Below are positions 49,730 through 61,207 of a stretch of DNA of 64,000 nt, piece by piece. Each line of letters begins with the position of its first letter. The stretch's first letter is position 1. The stretch is from the NCBI GenBank assembly GCA_958496175.1, contig OY292280.1, positions 5,642,001-5,706,000 on the forward strand. The letters are read 5' to 3'. The position numbers and the translations under genes are program-made. The DNA is from Sisyra terminalis. Its lineage: Eukaryota; Arthropoda; Insecta; Neuroptera; Sisyridae. The notes beneath the pieces were generated by a model, which saw only the letters and a list, made by a program, of their open reading frames with translations, was not told the origin of the DNA and did no database searches.

Positions 49730-50466
49730 GCTTGGATCAGGAATGCTGAAATTTGAGAACTATTTCGAATGGTTTCGATATTATTCCTGTACGTATTGTT
49801 CACTCGAATGCAATTTGTACGTAAATTTTGACATATGCCAGAAATGAAGAAGCGACAATTATTTTCAAATATGTATTATCAAATATACATAACAGAACAT
49901 AAAAATTAAACAGTTGAATAATGCGACAATAAATATAACCTAAGTATATTTTTCATTTCGCAAATGCTTTGGAGTTTCCTTTCATTTAATAATAATACAT
50001 CACAGTTTTTCACAAGTTTTTCCCATAAAAAAGTAAACTTTATTTAGAAAATTTGGTTCAAGTCCATTTTAGCACACCCACAATCTAGCAACGTTGCATT
50101 TTCGACTTTGTTTTTAATTTAATTCGCGATTACATTGGTCCATAATAAAATTTTAGTCACAAAAGAGAGAATCATACCAAATTAGAATTAAATCATCAAA
50201 AAAATCGCGAATTAAATTATAAACAGTCGAAAATGCAACGTTGCCAGATTGGGGGTGTGCTAAAATGGACTTGAGCCGAAAATTTAATTTTACATATTAC
50301 AATATAAATACATATTTGTAAATAATAGTCGCTTCTTCGTTTCTGGCATATGTCAAAGTTTACGTAGAAATTGCATTCGAGTGAACAATACGTACAGGAA
50401 TAATTACGAAACCATTCGGAATAGTTCTCTTCAGTTCTGAAAATTACGAATTTCCTGATTTAAGCT
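49730..50466. mobile_element. Second copy of the AAGCTTGGATCAGG element, inverted relative to 1.4-2.15 kb
   Basis: The left arm (TTGCTTGGATCAGGAATGCTG) and right arm (TCCTGATTTAAGCTTATACC) pair over about 150 bp. The interior corresponds in reverse complement to 1398-2153, including the hAT-like MITE at the same internal site. Confidence 0.7.
50055..50277. mobile_element. hAT-like MITE, GGCTCAAGT family
   Basis: 223 bp with ends GGTTCAAGTCC and GGACTTGAGCC, flanked by GAAAATTT on both sides. This duplication is the reverse complement of that at 1584-1591, showing the same insertion event inside two copies of the carrier element. Confidence 0.8.
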
Positions 50467-50596
50467 TATACCAATAAGTTATATAATGGTTTTCATTGTC
50501 ATTGTATGGCATAGCACCATGGTTACCAAACTTTTTAACTTCACGAACTACTAATAGGAGTTTTTTAGTGATCAATTTATTATAATAAGTTTATTC

Positions 50597-50821
50597 GGAA
50601 CAAGTGTACTTTAGCACACTCACAATCTGGCAACGTTGCATTTTCGACTTTGTTTTTAATTTAATTCGCGATTAAATCGGTCCATAATGAAAATTTAGCC
50701 ACAAAAGAGAGAATTATACCATATAAGAATTAAATCATCAAAAAAATCGGGAATTAAATTAAAACCAAAGTCGAAAATGCAACGTTGCCAGATTGTGGGT
50801 GTGCTAAAGTACACTTGAGCC
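50597..50821. mobile_element. hAT-like MITE, GGCTCAAGT family
   Basis: 225 bp with a perfect 8-bp duplication GTTTATTC (50589-50596, 50822-50829). The interior is close to the family consensus. Confidence 0.8.
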
Positions 50822-50874
50822 GTTTATTCTACTTTTTTCGGCGGACCACTCGTGAACTAGTAGAATCATTAATT

Positions 50875-51097
50875 GACTCAAGTGTACTTTAGCACACCCA
50901 CAATCTGAGAACGTTGCACTCGACTTTGTTTTTATTTTAATTCGCGATATTTTTGTTTATTCAATTCTAATATGGTATTTTTCTCTCTTTTGTGGCTAAA
51001 TATTCATTATGGACCGATTTAATCGCGAATTAAATTAAAAACAAAGTCGAAAATGCAACGTTGTCAGATTGTAGGTGTGCTAAAGTACACGTGAGCC
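50875..51097. mobile_element. hAT-like MITE, GGCTCAAGT family
   Basis: Ends GACTCAAGTGTAC and GTACACGTGAGCC. Its right end is the starting point of the tandem duplication that follows. The target duplication is not clear. Confidence 0.7.
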
Positions 51098-51965
51098 CTT
51101 TAATGACTAGAATTCATAAAAATCCTTATACCATTAAAAATTAGAAAATTTACTTCTTAGGAGACTAAAATAAAATTTTCAAATAATCATTTGAAAATCA
51201 AAATTTAAAAATATTAATATCCAAAATTATACGTTTATCATTGAATACTTACAATATGCAACGGTATTTAAACGTACTGAAGTTGTTCTCTTTTTAAACT
51301 TGATTAAGTAAAAAAAATAGTTTATATACGATTATGGTTTAAGTTTTCACAAAACTATAAATATTAATTTGGTGTAGTAAGTCAGGTTAGTTGGTGTTGA
51401 TTTTGCATAGATGGCGTAACCAAGGAAGCCATGCCATGGGAATGTGCTTTCATATGTTTTACGTGAAGCTTTTTTTTACACATATGAAAAGTACACGTGA
51501 GCCCTTTAATGACTAGAATTCATAAAAATCCTTATACACTATTAAAAATTAGAAAATTTACTTCTTAGGAGACTAAAATCAAATTTTCCTACTTATCGGA
51601 TGGAATACAAACGATACATCGATATACCGTTAATAAACATCGTTGTTTTAACAATGAAATAATGAGATATTTAAGTTTTAAATTCGATCATTTGAAAATC
51701 AAAATTTAAAAATCAAAAATATCAAAAAATATACGTTTATCATGGAATACTTACAATATGCAATGGTATTTAAACATATTAAAGTTGTTACTCTTTTTAT
51801 ATTTGATTAAGTTAAAAAATAGTTTATATACGATTATGGTTTAAGTTTTCACAAAACTATAAATATTAATTTTTTGTAGCAAGTCAAGTTAGTTGGTATT
51901 GATTTTGCATAGATGGCGTAACCAAGGAAGCCATGCCATGATAATGAGCTTTCATAGGTTTGACC

Positions 51966-52162
51966 CACGGGCTGTTAACTCTCTAAGAATAGCCCAACTT
52001 GTTAGGATAATTGTGGAATAGCTGTATTGAGTGTTTACTGCAGGTAGAAAGAGATAGAAATTCCGAAATTCTATCTCTTTCTACCTGCAGCAAACACTCT
52101 ATACAGCTATTCCACAATTATCCTAACAAGTTGGGCTATTCTTAGAGAGTTAACAGCCCGTG
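51966..52162. mobile_element. Near-perfect palindromic MITE, 197 bp, nested at the edge of the 52.2 kb hAT MITE
   Basis: Two arms of about 97 bp pair almost perfectly around a short centre near 52065. Termini read CACGGGCTGTTAACTC on both sides. It is flanked by GTTTGACC at 51958-51965 and 52163-52170, an 8-bp duplication. The duplication includes the first base of the adjacent hAT MITE, so it inserted after that element. A diverged half-relative (CACGGGTTATTAACTC) occurs at about 38757. Confidence 0.75.
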
Positions 52163-52169
52163 GTTTGAC

Positions 52170-52473
52170 CAGGGGGGTCTAACTCTTATGACAGACTTGG
52201 TTCCCGAAATATCATACTTACTCGGCCAAATACAGATGGCGTGGCAAGCATTTCTAGTTCTAAATAGCACAGACCTGGGGTAAAGATTCTATATAAAATA
52301 TTTCAGGAATAAATTAAATTTGAAAATGGCGCTTAAATCCAAACTGATTAAAAGAAGATATCGTTATTATCGGCTGTGCTACTAAACTAGCGCGACTAGC
52401 GCCATCGGGACTTGGCCGCAAGAAATAGACCTTTTGGAGGAACAAAAAATTAACATTGAGTTAGCCTCCCATG
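52170..52473. mobile_element. hAT-like MITE, 304 bp, shorter relative of the 57.9 kb element
   Basis: Ends read CAGGGGGGTCTAACTC and, reversed, CATGGGAGGCTAACTC. An 8-bp duplication GGTTTGAC lies at 52474-52481 and immediately left of the start. The same site in the neighbouring tandem unit (near 51460-51470) has no insertion, which confirms the boundaries. It lacks the gene-bearing centre of the larger element. Confidence 0.75.
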
Positions 52474-53628
52474 GGTTTGACGTGAAGCTTTTTTTACACA
52501 TATGAATTGATTGTTGAAGTTGAAAAGTTTTTTGGGGTGAGGGGTTTTTAATGAGGGGGTTGCAAATTAATAAATGTTTAGTATTGTTGATAAGAATTGA
52601 TTGTTATTGTGGACTAGCCACACAAAAGAGTTGAAATTGATTTTCGGCATTATGTGGAAAGATAATAATATCCAGAGGGCGAATAATTGGTTTTGATCGA
52701 ATGGAGAAATTTAGGAGAAATGGTCGAATCGATTTGGAGGTGAAGTAATTAAATAGTCTAAGGTGTTGTGTGGATGAAAAGAGGCTTTATACAGCTAATC
52801 TCATATTTATTTTATATTATAAAGGTAATAATAAAATAGTTTTCGAATGCTCGTGTCCGTAATAAGACCCAATTATTTCTGGCAGCTGACATATACATAG
52901 TCATAATACAGCAGACATAGCACCGATAACATGTAATTGAGGTTCGTCGAAAGTGTAGAGCGCGTCAAATCAAAATTAAATAACTAATATTTTAAGCACA
53001 TTTTCATATATTTTCAACCTATAATTATAGCCAACCTTTTTTACACCTGAAAGTTTACATAAGTGTTTTTTTTGGGAGGGCACCGCCGAAAAAAGCCTCG
53101 GCCAAGCTGCGATGCTCGTTGAAAACAGGTCTGCGGATATTTGAGGCCCAATCGCCTTTTTTGCCCAAATAACAAACTTTTCACTCCAGCCTTCCAATGG
53201 ACCCAAATGAGGAGCAAGTGTTTGCGAAAAAATCCAATTTGGACTAAGATCCAAAAGAAAAGATAAACATTTTACCGAATTAACCAAATAACTATCACTA
53301 ATTTTGGGATCAAATAGGATAAAATATGTTTTAATCCACTGCCATAGTATAATCCCGTAGTGCCTGAAATGGCACACCAGTTATAAGTAATTGGTGATAC
53401 CAAAAATATGATATAATTATAAGTAATTTTGCTTTTAATATCAATATAGTGGGTAAATGGTGGCAAAAACAAAGAATAAACAACTAGTGTAACACAAATA
53501 TAATAATTATTGTCTCAATTTTCAACTTACTGTTGTCATTGGTTTCAACTGTCATTTCGTTTTCATTCAATTGCCAATTTTCGCCATTTGTTGAAAGTTA
53601 CTAGTTTCAAACAATAGATTAAATTATC

Positions 53629-53838
53629 GGCTAATGTCCTATTTAGAGACATCAATATCTGGCAACGTTGCATTTTCTACTTTTTTGCGATTTTTTTTAA
53701 TAATTCAATTCCAATATTGTATAATTTGCTCTTTTGTTAATAAATTTTCAAAATGGCCTGATTTACTTGCGAATCATTTTAAAAACAAAGTATAAAATGC
53801 ATCATTGGTAGATATTGATGTCATTTAAAAGGATATGT
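53629..53838. mobile_element. MITE of the GGCTCATGTCCC sister family
   Basis: Shares with 41971-42187 the segment TCAATATCTGGCAACGTTGC, plus about 150 bp of left flank (TTGGTTTCAACTGTCATTTC), so a larger composite repeat has spread. Confidence 0.55.
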
Positions 53839-53839
53839 A

Positions 53840-54400
53840 CCAATTTGGCTATTTAAACAAACTATATAGGGTTTCACAATATTATACACAATTGGCTACT
53901 GAAACAAATTTGTAGTTAATTTATATGAATTAATGGTTTATTAATACAGAATGGGTCATTTGTTCGAAGAATACTTATCGAAAGCATTTATCATATATAA
54001 GTGGATCGTATTTATAAACTATCATGTATAAATATGATTAAATTATCAATTGCACATACATATAATTTGTTTAAATGGTTAATTGTGTATACCTACAAGA
54101 TGTTTAAATAGCGACATAGTAAAAATCAAATTAATACAATAGCAATTGTATATTTTATTTACCCATTTATATCAATGTATTGAAACTGATTTTGTATGTA
54201 AATATAGAAAAATATAATGTATCAATTGAAAATTCTTGCATTATTTTAAATATTGCTTTGAATAATTTTAAAAAAAATACCTTTCTTTTTAATGTATTTA
54301 GAATAGAAAAATACTAGAAATGGGTTGGTAGGAATGCATGGGGGAAATTTTTTTCAAGTTGGTTCCAATATAATTAGTATAATTGGAAATTATAGATTAT
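53840..54400. other. AT-rich stretch without recognised features
   Basis: No coding frame and no TE ends found; the GGAATGCATGGGGGAAATTT motif at about 54330 recurs at about 24380, so part is a dispersed repeat. Confidence 0.5.
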
Positions 54401-54496
54401 AGTATAGATTGCTTGGCAATCGAAATACGTATCTGGGCAATACGTCACGAATATTTTTGTTTGAACTTCTGTTCAAATTTATGTTGGTGGTATGAT

Positions 54497-54605
54497 TTTT
54501 ATATATTATTATGTTAAGTTTATATATTATTATATTAAATTTGTATATTATTATATTAAATTTGTATGTTATTATATTAAATTTGTATAATATTATGTTA
54601 AATTA
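54497..54605. repeat. AT-rich minisatellite, unit about 26 bp
   Basis: About five imperfect copies of a TATTATTATATTAAATTTG-type unit extend the arm of an inverted-repeat element; the single-copy version is at 11440-11455. Confidence 0.65.
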
Positions 54606-54799
54606 TACTACATAAATTGGACTGCAATATATTTTATAAATTGTATACACAGTATAACTGTTCAAAGTCAGCGAAAAAATCTTATTTTGATTATTCATCT
54701 TATAGATCAAAAAAATATAATGAAAGTCTGCATTGTATCTTTCGGTATCTCAGAATCTTAGTTCTTTTTCAATATCTAAGATACTATTTAAATACTAAA

Positions 54800-55890
54800 T
54801 AATTTTTACCCACAATAAAGGAAGTAAGATACAGTTTCTGAAATACAGAAGTAACTGAAAATATAAAAGTAACTAAGTATATTAGATACTTTCTAAAAAT
54901 AATTGTACCATGTAACTTGTAAAAGTATCTTAGATACCAAAAAACTACTTAGATACCGACAAGTATCAAAGATAATAAAGAGTGACCAAAAAATAAAATA
55001 TGGAAATAATGAATATAACTTGGTATCCTACTATCTGGTTAAACAAAATAATGTTTTTTTTTTATTGTGATTTTTTTGTTTTGGCTTATTTCAATTGTTT
55101 TAATTTTGTTTTACTCAAATTAGCATAAGTTTGTTTAGATGTTTTTAAATATTATTTTATATTTCTATTAATCTTCCATTGTTTTTTCTAGTACATTTTG
55201 TTTGTAGGGGTTTATAAACGTACATACTTTCCGTTTTTTTTTTAATTAATAATGATAAGAAATACATTATCTGAATACCTAATAATTTTACCTAATACAT
55301 AACATAGTAACTAAACAGTATTTTTTGAGTATCATCAAAGTAATCTACGAAAGTATATACATTCTTTGTTTTTAAATAAGATTTATTTAGGATCTAGATA
55401 CTATCCAAAAGTATTTGTTTCGTAATGGGAGCTTTTACGGTTTAAAATCAATAAATTACGACAATCTCTATTTAAATATCAAATAATTCAATTAAATCAA
55501 AGTAGAAATGCTAATTTATTTCGAAAATGTGCGAAATACTTGTGATTACTTGTCATTAAAATTTTAATGTACAAATTATATGTTTTCACACCACATTTCA
55601 TAAAGTGGCATATATAATCTATAATTTGTGAAATGAAATGAAAAATAATGACAAGGAAATATTCACAAAGTGGAACAAACTAGAATTTTGTGTTGAGATA
55701 TTTAATTAATTATTGTTTAGAGAAAAAATATTTTCGCAAATGTCCTCAAAACCGATTCGAAATTTGATACTACCCATAAATGAACCGAGTAGGTACCTAC
55801 AAAAATTATAGAATAAATTTTTGGTATATCTAAACACTATAAATTTATAAAAAGAATATCGTCAAAACATTATACATTGTATATAATTTA
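54800..55890. other. AT-rich stretch with repeated TAGATAC motifs
   Basis: TAGATAC/GTATCTAAGATAC motifs recur between 54760 and 55400, otherwise nothing recognisable. Confidence 0.4.
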
Positions 55891-56430
55891 GGGTGATTTT
55901 TTTTTTTGACTTTTTTTGGTCCCATCGTGAAATCTTGTTGGAAATACCAAAAAAAAAAATTCCCCGAAAGTTTGAGCCCTTAATATTAATTTTAAGTCCT
56001 CGACCAAGACGTGTAAAGATTTCCCATTGAAAATCCACGGAAACTCTGATTTTTTATTTTTCAATTTCTATATCTCAGCGGCTTTTCATGGGATCGCTTT
56101 TACCGAAGATGGTTTTTTCTCAGAATTAAACGCTCTACAAAAGTGCCCAGTGCGACAAAGTCGTAACTCACACCGGTGAGGTAGTACGGGCTACTGAACC
56201 TGATTGTTCCATAAAATTCGCGTTTTTTTAGCATTTATCTCGTAAATAACAAGAGCTACGGAAAAATTATAAATAAAAAACTTGTAGAAAATTTGATTTC
56301 CTACAAAAAAGGTCCTGCAGATTAAATCGCTAAGATCAATATTAAACGAGATATTAAGCCTTTCTTAAGCCTTTTTAAGATATTAATGATTCAAGGCTTA
56401 ATATCTCGTTTAATATTGATCTTAGCGATT
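55891..56430. mobile_element. Family 2 palindrome, left arm plus centre only
   Basis: Begins GGGTGATTTTTTTTTT after TA, matches one arm through the central inverted junction (AGGCTTAATATCTCGTTTAA), then breaks at about 56430. Confidence 0.65.
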
Positions 56431-56529
56431 TTTATATAAAAAGGTAGATAAAGATCCTACATCTAACTACCAGGACAAAATTAATAAATTTGTTAATAAA
56501 AAAAAAAAAAAAAAACAATCTTAAACAAG

Positions 56530-56754
56530 GGCTCAAGTGTACTTAAGCACACCCACAATCTGACAATGTTGCATTTTCGACTTTGTTTTTAATTTATTTC
56601 GCGATATTTTTGTTATTTCAATTCTAATATGGTATAATTCTCTCTTTTGTGGCTAAATTTTCATTATGGACCGATTTATTCGCGAATTAAATTAAAAATA
56701 TAGTCGAAAATGCAACGTTGTCAGATTGTGGGTGAGCTAAAGTACACATAAGCC
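56530..56754. mobile_element. hAT-like MITE, GGCTCAAGT family
   Basis: Ends GGCTCAAGTGTAC and GTACACATAAGCC with the usual palindromic interior (TTCGCGATATTT / TTCGCGAATTAA). Confidence 0.7.
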
Positions 56755-56804
56755 TTATATTTTAGTATTCCTTCATTAAATTAAGAAACCAAGAAAAAGA
56801 TTTG

Positions 56805-57028
56805 GGTCATGTGTACTTTAGCACACGCACAATCTGGCAATGTTGCATTTTCGACTTTGTTTTTAATTTAATTCGCGATTAAATCGGTCCATAATGAACA
56901 TTTAGTCACAAAAGAGAGAATTATACCATATTAGAATTGAATAAACAAAAATATCGCGAATTGAATTAAAAAAATAGTCGAAAATGCAACATTGTCAGAT
57001 TGTGGGTGTGCTAAAGTACACTTGAGCC
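56805..57028. mobile_element. hAT-like MITE, GGCTCAAGT family
   Basis: Ends GGTCATGTGTAC and GTACACTTGAGCC. It lies 50 bp from the previous copy and in the opposite orientation as judged by the asymmetric centre. Confidence 0.7.
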
Positions 57029-57359
57029 AAAAACTTTTTCAAATGGGACCGCGGACCCCGAGGGGTCCGCGGACCACAGGTTAGGAAACAATGCTCTAGG
57101 ACATTTTCGTGTTTTAGTTAGAAGTGATGATTTCAACTTGATGGAATTTCGATAATGGACGCATAGTGGCAATAAATAGTAAATATGTGCTGGAAATTGT
57201 TTTTACAGATATTTTTCAGAATAATAGCGTGGATAAAGTTTGGTTGGTTTTTGTGGCAATAAGTTGGTGGAGAATTGAAACGATGTTGATATTTCATTGT
57301 GTTTGTAGAGGTTTTGATGTTGTGAACATATAAATTTGAAATAGATTGGAAGGCGGAGT

Positions 57360-57750
57360 TAGTTGGACGTTTCGAACGCCCTCTCGACGTGGACAGACGT
57401 AACACTGTAAACCGTAACGTTAATCGTAACGAATCCACGTTGGCGTCACGTTCACCTCACATTCGTTACGATTTCGACGCCTGAACCACAGAATGTGGTA
57501 CTGCTGGCCGACGACGAAGAGGAGCGATGCGATGCCCGAAATACCGTTGCCGTTTTTTACATCGACTAGATAAGTTGAGCGTTAAAAAATTCATTGTCGA
57601 ATAAATGGAAACTCGCGCTAGCATAATTAGATTCGAGAGAAAAAAGCCGAATGAGAATCCAACAAAAACGAATGCGGCTGAAGAAAAAAAGACGTTTACT
57701 CGTTTATGAATGGGTTTGACCTCCGAAACGAAACCGAAAAAAAACCCACA
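57360..57750. promoter_or_regulatory. CpG-rich non-repeat block, possible promoter or first exon
   Basis: The stretch has many CG dinucleotides (ACGTTAATCGTAACG, TCGACGTGGAC, GGCCGACGACGAAG) and is not seen elsewhere in the window. Such blocks mark transcription starts in AT-rich insect DNA. No convincing coding frame. It could serve a gene beyond the right edge or a distant first exon of a minus-strand gene. Confidence 0.3.
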
Positions 57751-57915
57751 CAATAGAATTTTAAATGGGAATTTTCATTGAGGAAATAAGGTAACGAAAT
57801 GAAAAAGTATGAGAAAAAGCGGTAGCCAATTTGATATTACAAAGAAAACGCGGTGATCTACCAAATATGTCATCAAAAAAAATCGAATGCCAAACATATA
57901 AATGAGTATCAGGCC

Positions 57916-58807
57916 CATGGGGGTCAAGCTCTTATGGCAGACTTGGTTCCCAAAAATTACTAGTTGGGGCGTCAAATGCAGATGGCGCGGTAAGCGATAT
58001 TTCAAGTTTTAAGGGACTTTTAGCTAGGGTAAAGTGTAAAGTTGGTAGAAGTGTTGAAGTTGGTAGTTAAGAAATTACGGGGGTGAAAGTTTTTTGGCTA
58101 ACTTTAAAATAAGACTGACGCCGCTAACTAACAAGTGCCGAATTTGATTATTTGGAATCGCGGTCTTCTTTTCAATATCCACCATGGATAACGTATTTCA
58201 CATTTAATGGCAGTGTTGTGTGCATTTTGTCAAAAGATCAACATCAACTACACTTTTCTACTGCCCAAATTCATTACGAAGGTATGTATTTATTTACTAG
58301 TTAATACCCACTTTTTTATGGGGCAAAAATATGATTTAAATTCAAACTTTGAATCTATTTTCTTAAGTAAAATAAATTTGTTTCAGCAAGAATTCGACGA
58401 TTTTTCTAGGCAGTCACAATTCATAGCGATAGAAAAGGACAACTTTCAGGATTCAACTGTCATCTCTAAAATAACGCCATTGACGCCATTAAGTAAATAT
58501 ACTTTAGCATGTCTGTAATTAACTTTAATTAAATTTTACAATGTGAAATTATGTTATATTTTGTATTTCAATTTTAATAAATAAAATTTAATTGTCAATC
58601 AAATTTTCGTTCGTATATTTTAAATATTTCAGGAATAAATTATATTTGAATTTGGCGCGTAAAATTCTAATTTTCTAAATTTGGTTAAAAGTAGTTATCG
58701 TTATTATCGGTTATGCTACACTGGCTACACTAGCGCCCTCAGTAAATGACGCCCGGAAGATAGCCATTTGGAGGAACACGAAATTAACATTGAGCTAGCC
58801 TCCCCTG
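57916..58807. mobile_element. hAT-like non-autonomous element carrying a gene-like insert
   Basis: The element is 892 bp and flanked by a perfect 8-bp duplication ATCAGGCC (57908-57915 and 58808-58815). The left end reads CATGGGGGTCAAGCTC; the right end, reversed, reads CAGGGGAGGCTAGCTC. An 8-bp duplication and CA(G)GGG-type ends fit the hAT superfamily. The first 115 and last 190 bases match the 304-bp element at 52170; the middle (about 58035-58612) is unique here and holds the two-exon unit. Confidence 0.75.
58207..58518 (+). CDS. Small two-exon gene-like unit of unknown function inside a hAT-like element
   Basis: Exon 1 (58207-58281, ATG to donor GTATGT) and exon 2 (58387-58518, acceptor TTGTTTCAG) join in phase 0 to give 68 aa. 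Exon 2 encodes a polar segment (QEFDDFSRQSQF) and ends STVISKITPLTPLSKYTLAC-L. AATAAA signals follow at 58576 and 58580, so the unit has start, intron, stop and poly(A) signal. I do not recognise the product; one CxxC pair (CAFC) sits near the N-terminus. It lies between the terminal repeats of a transposable element and is absent from the 304-bp relative at 52170, so it may be captured host sequence or a remnant of element coding sequence. Expression is unknown. Confidence 0.4.
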   Translation: MAVLCAFCQKININYTFLLPKFITKVCIYLLVNTHFFMGQKYDLNSNFESIFLSKINLFQQEFDDFSRQSQFIAIEKDNFQDSTVISKITPLTPLSKYTLACL

Positions 58808-59311
58808 ATCAGGCCCATAGTCCTTCTAAAACATACTGCAATATGAAAGCGACATCTGTTAATATGGTAAATTTTAGACTTTGGATTTGCCGAGCGAAGC
58901 GAGCAAAAGACACACGGAAAAAAATACAATTAAAATTACGATAGTTACAATGTAATCTAGGACTAAACTTCCATTATCTTGGTCAATACAAAATTCTTGA
59001 TTAAAATGAGAAACAGTTGTAGCCAATTTGATCAAAAAAAAATAATAAAATACGGTGATCTACCATATTGTTTTTTATAAAATTCGAATGGCAAAACCTA
59101 TAAATGAGAAACAGGCCTTATCCTTTCAAAGCGTAGTATTTGTTAGTATGGTGAATTTAAGACTTGGAGACAATTATTTTTACAACTCTTAATAAGTATT
59201 TATGAATACCTAAAAATCACGATTAATAAGCAATTTACTACCAAATTTGGTCCCATGTTTTATTTATAAACTTGCCTCGTTATCTATTCGCTAATATATT
59301 TATTTTTAAGT

Positions 59312-59690
59312 AGACTGGACCAAAAAAATCGACTGTTTTTTTTTTGAATAGTATATCGAAAATATTGTTCAAGGTGACAAAAAAAAATATCGGGAAGTTT
59401 TAAGCTCTTAATATTAATATTAAGAGGTCCATCATCTTTAATTTAAATTTTTTATTTGTGCTTTCATTTTGGCGTCAATGCTGTCAAACTATCAATATAA
59501 AAAAAATACCTGCACATTTTTGGCAGGGAATTTTATTTTCTATAAATATATGTGCAGATTAATATTTTTACATTCATAGTTAACAGCATTGTTGGAAAAA
59601 TGAAAGCACAAACAAAAAATCGAAATTAAAGATGATGGACCTTTTAATATTAATATTAAGGGTTCAAACCTTCCCAAAAATTTTTATAAG
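59312..59690. mobile_element. Family 1 palindrome, internally deleted copy
   Basis: Starts GACTGGACCAAAAAAATCGA and keeps the outer part of both arms (the TTAATATTAATATTAAG motif occurs in each), but the centre and right terminus are lost. Confidence 0.6.
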
Positions 59691-59879
59691 TTTACATATG
59701 TTTTAATAAAAAATTTAGGTTGAACTTTATGTACTATACTATAAAGCTGATGAAATTCAGATCTCAGCTTTTATTTTTTTAAATAAGAAAACAATTCAGG
59801 TTATTAAGATCTTTTTTTTTATTTAATATTTTAATTTGGTTTATTTAATTTTAAGTTTAGAAATAAAACTTGGGACCAA

Positions 59880-61190
59880 ATTATTTAAAAAAATACTATA
59901 AAGCTTAATAAATCCTAGTATAACTATTCAAAAAATTACGCACAAATTTACGAGGACAAAAGAAGATATATCAGCGCTTTTTTACCAAAATTACTTAAAA
60001 TAGATCAAAGTTAACGTATTAGAGAATTGAATATTGACCATGTACAAAGTAATATAGAAATGTAGAATATGTACAAAGTCGAAATATGTAAAGCATAATT
60101 GGGAAGAAAGAAGACAATATTTTATAAAAGCAAGGGTACAAGTAGTTTTCCGTCGTCTATTCGATACCATATTAATTTTGAAGTATAAATACGTAGTAAT
60201 AAATATTTGAAGTTGCAGTTGATGTACTATATCATAAAGTAAAATAAATCTTAAAAAAATTAATCAAAAAATTTCGTCAAATTAACGAGGGCAAAACAAG
60301 GTATATCAGTACTTTTTTCTTACAAAAGTTACTCAAAATAGGTAAAAGTTAACGTATTAGTGAATTAAATATTGGCCAAATGTGCCAAGCTTAAATATGT
60401 AAAACATAATTGGGAAGAAAAAGGATAATATTTTATAAAAGCATGGGTACAAGTAGCTGTTGTACAAACCACTAACTCAACGTTTCATTTTCTATTCTGT
60501 TTTTTTTTTTTGTATTTTTACTTGGCTCAATTTATGTCATGAATGTTTGCATTAAATAAAATCATTGCAGTTATTAAGTAATAATTAAACAACTTTAAGG
60601 GATATTTTAATTTTCACTCTTATACTATAGATTTAACTATTAAATCGAAAAAACCATAAAAAACATACAACTTCAATGAAATGGCGAAAAATCAAATATC
60701 GAGAAGCCAATAGGCACTAAAGTTGCGGAAATTACAACTACAATGCTTTGAGGGTGACAAAAAGTAAGTAATAGTATCGCATTACTTTACAAGGCTGTAA
60801 AGCGGTGTTTCTAAAACTTTTTCTGTTCGCGATCACCTAAAAAATCAAGAACGGTTTTAAGAACCTCTTTAACCGTTGCACGAAATTTTCAAAACAGAGT
60901 TATAATCTCTATAACTGCCAGTACAGGAATTAATAATCTATGAAATTTGATAAAAGATAGGATAAATGGGAATCGACAAGTGATTTTCTTATTTCAAAAC
61001 AAGGCTGGTCGTCTATTCGAAACTATATTGGTTTTTCAGTATACATAGTATTCATTAATATTTTTAGTTATAATTGATTTATTTTATTATAAAGTTTAAT
61101 AAATTTTTGGACTGGAATTAAAAAAAAAATAATTACGTCAAATAATTATAACTTCTCACTCGCATAAATAAGTACAGATACCTTTTTTCC
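59880..61190. repeat. Inverted relative of the 26.4-28.0 kb array, next to the duplicated gene fragment
   Basis: AAAAGCA(A/T)GGGTACAAGTAG at about 60124 and 60436 and the TCCTGTACTGACAG-type segment (here CTGCCAGTACAGGAATTA, about 60916) correspond to the array in reverse. The gene duplicate starts directly to its right. Confidence 0.55.
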
Positions 61191-61207
61191 CCCAAAAGAT
61201 GTTCTGA

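Larger units (their letters stand above)
51083..52504. repeat. Tandem duplication of about 405 bp, second unit expanded by insertions
   Basis: Unit 1 (51083-51487) and unit 2 (51488-52504) both start at AAGTACACGTGAGCCC and end at TTTTACACATATGAA. Unit 2 contains an extra 100 bp near 51586-51690, plus the palindromic MITE and the hAT MITE. Each unit starts inside the right end of the MITE at 50875, so the duplication postdates that MITE. Confidence 0.7.

Noticed and set aside
57133..57753. Minus-strand open frames in the CpG-rich block
   Set aside because: Low-complexity or basic composition without family motifs; more likely promoter or untranslated sequence.
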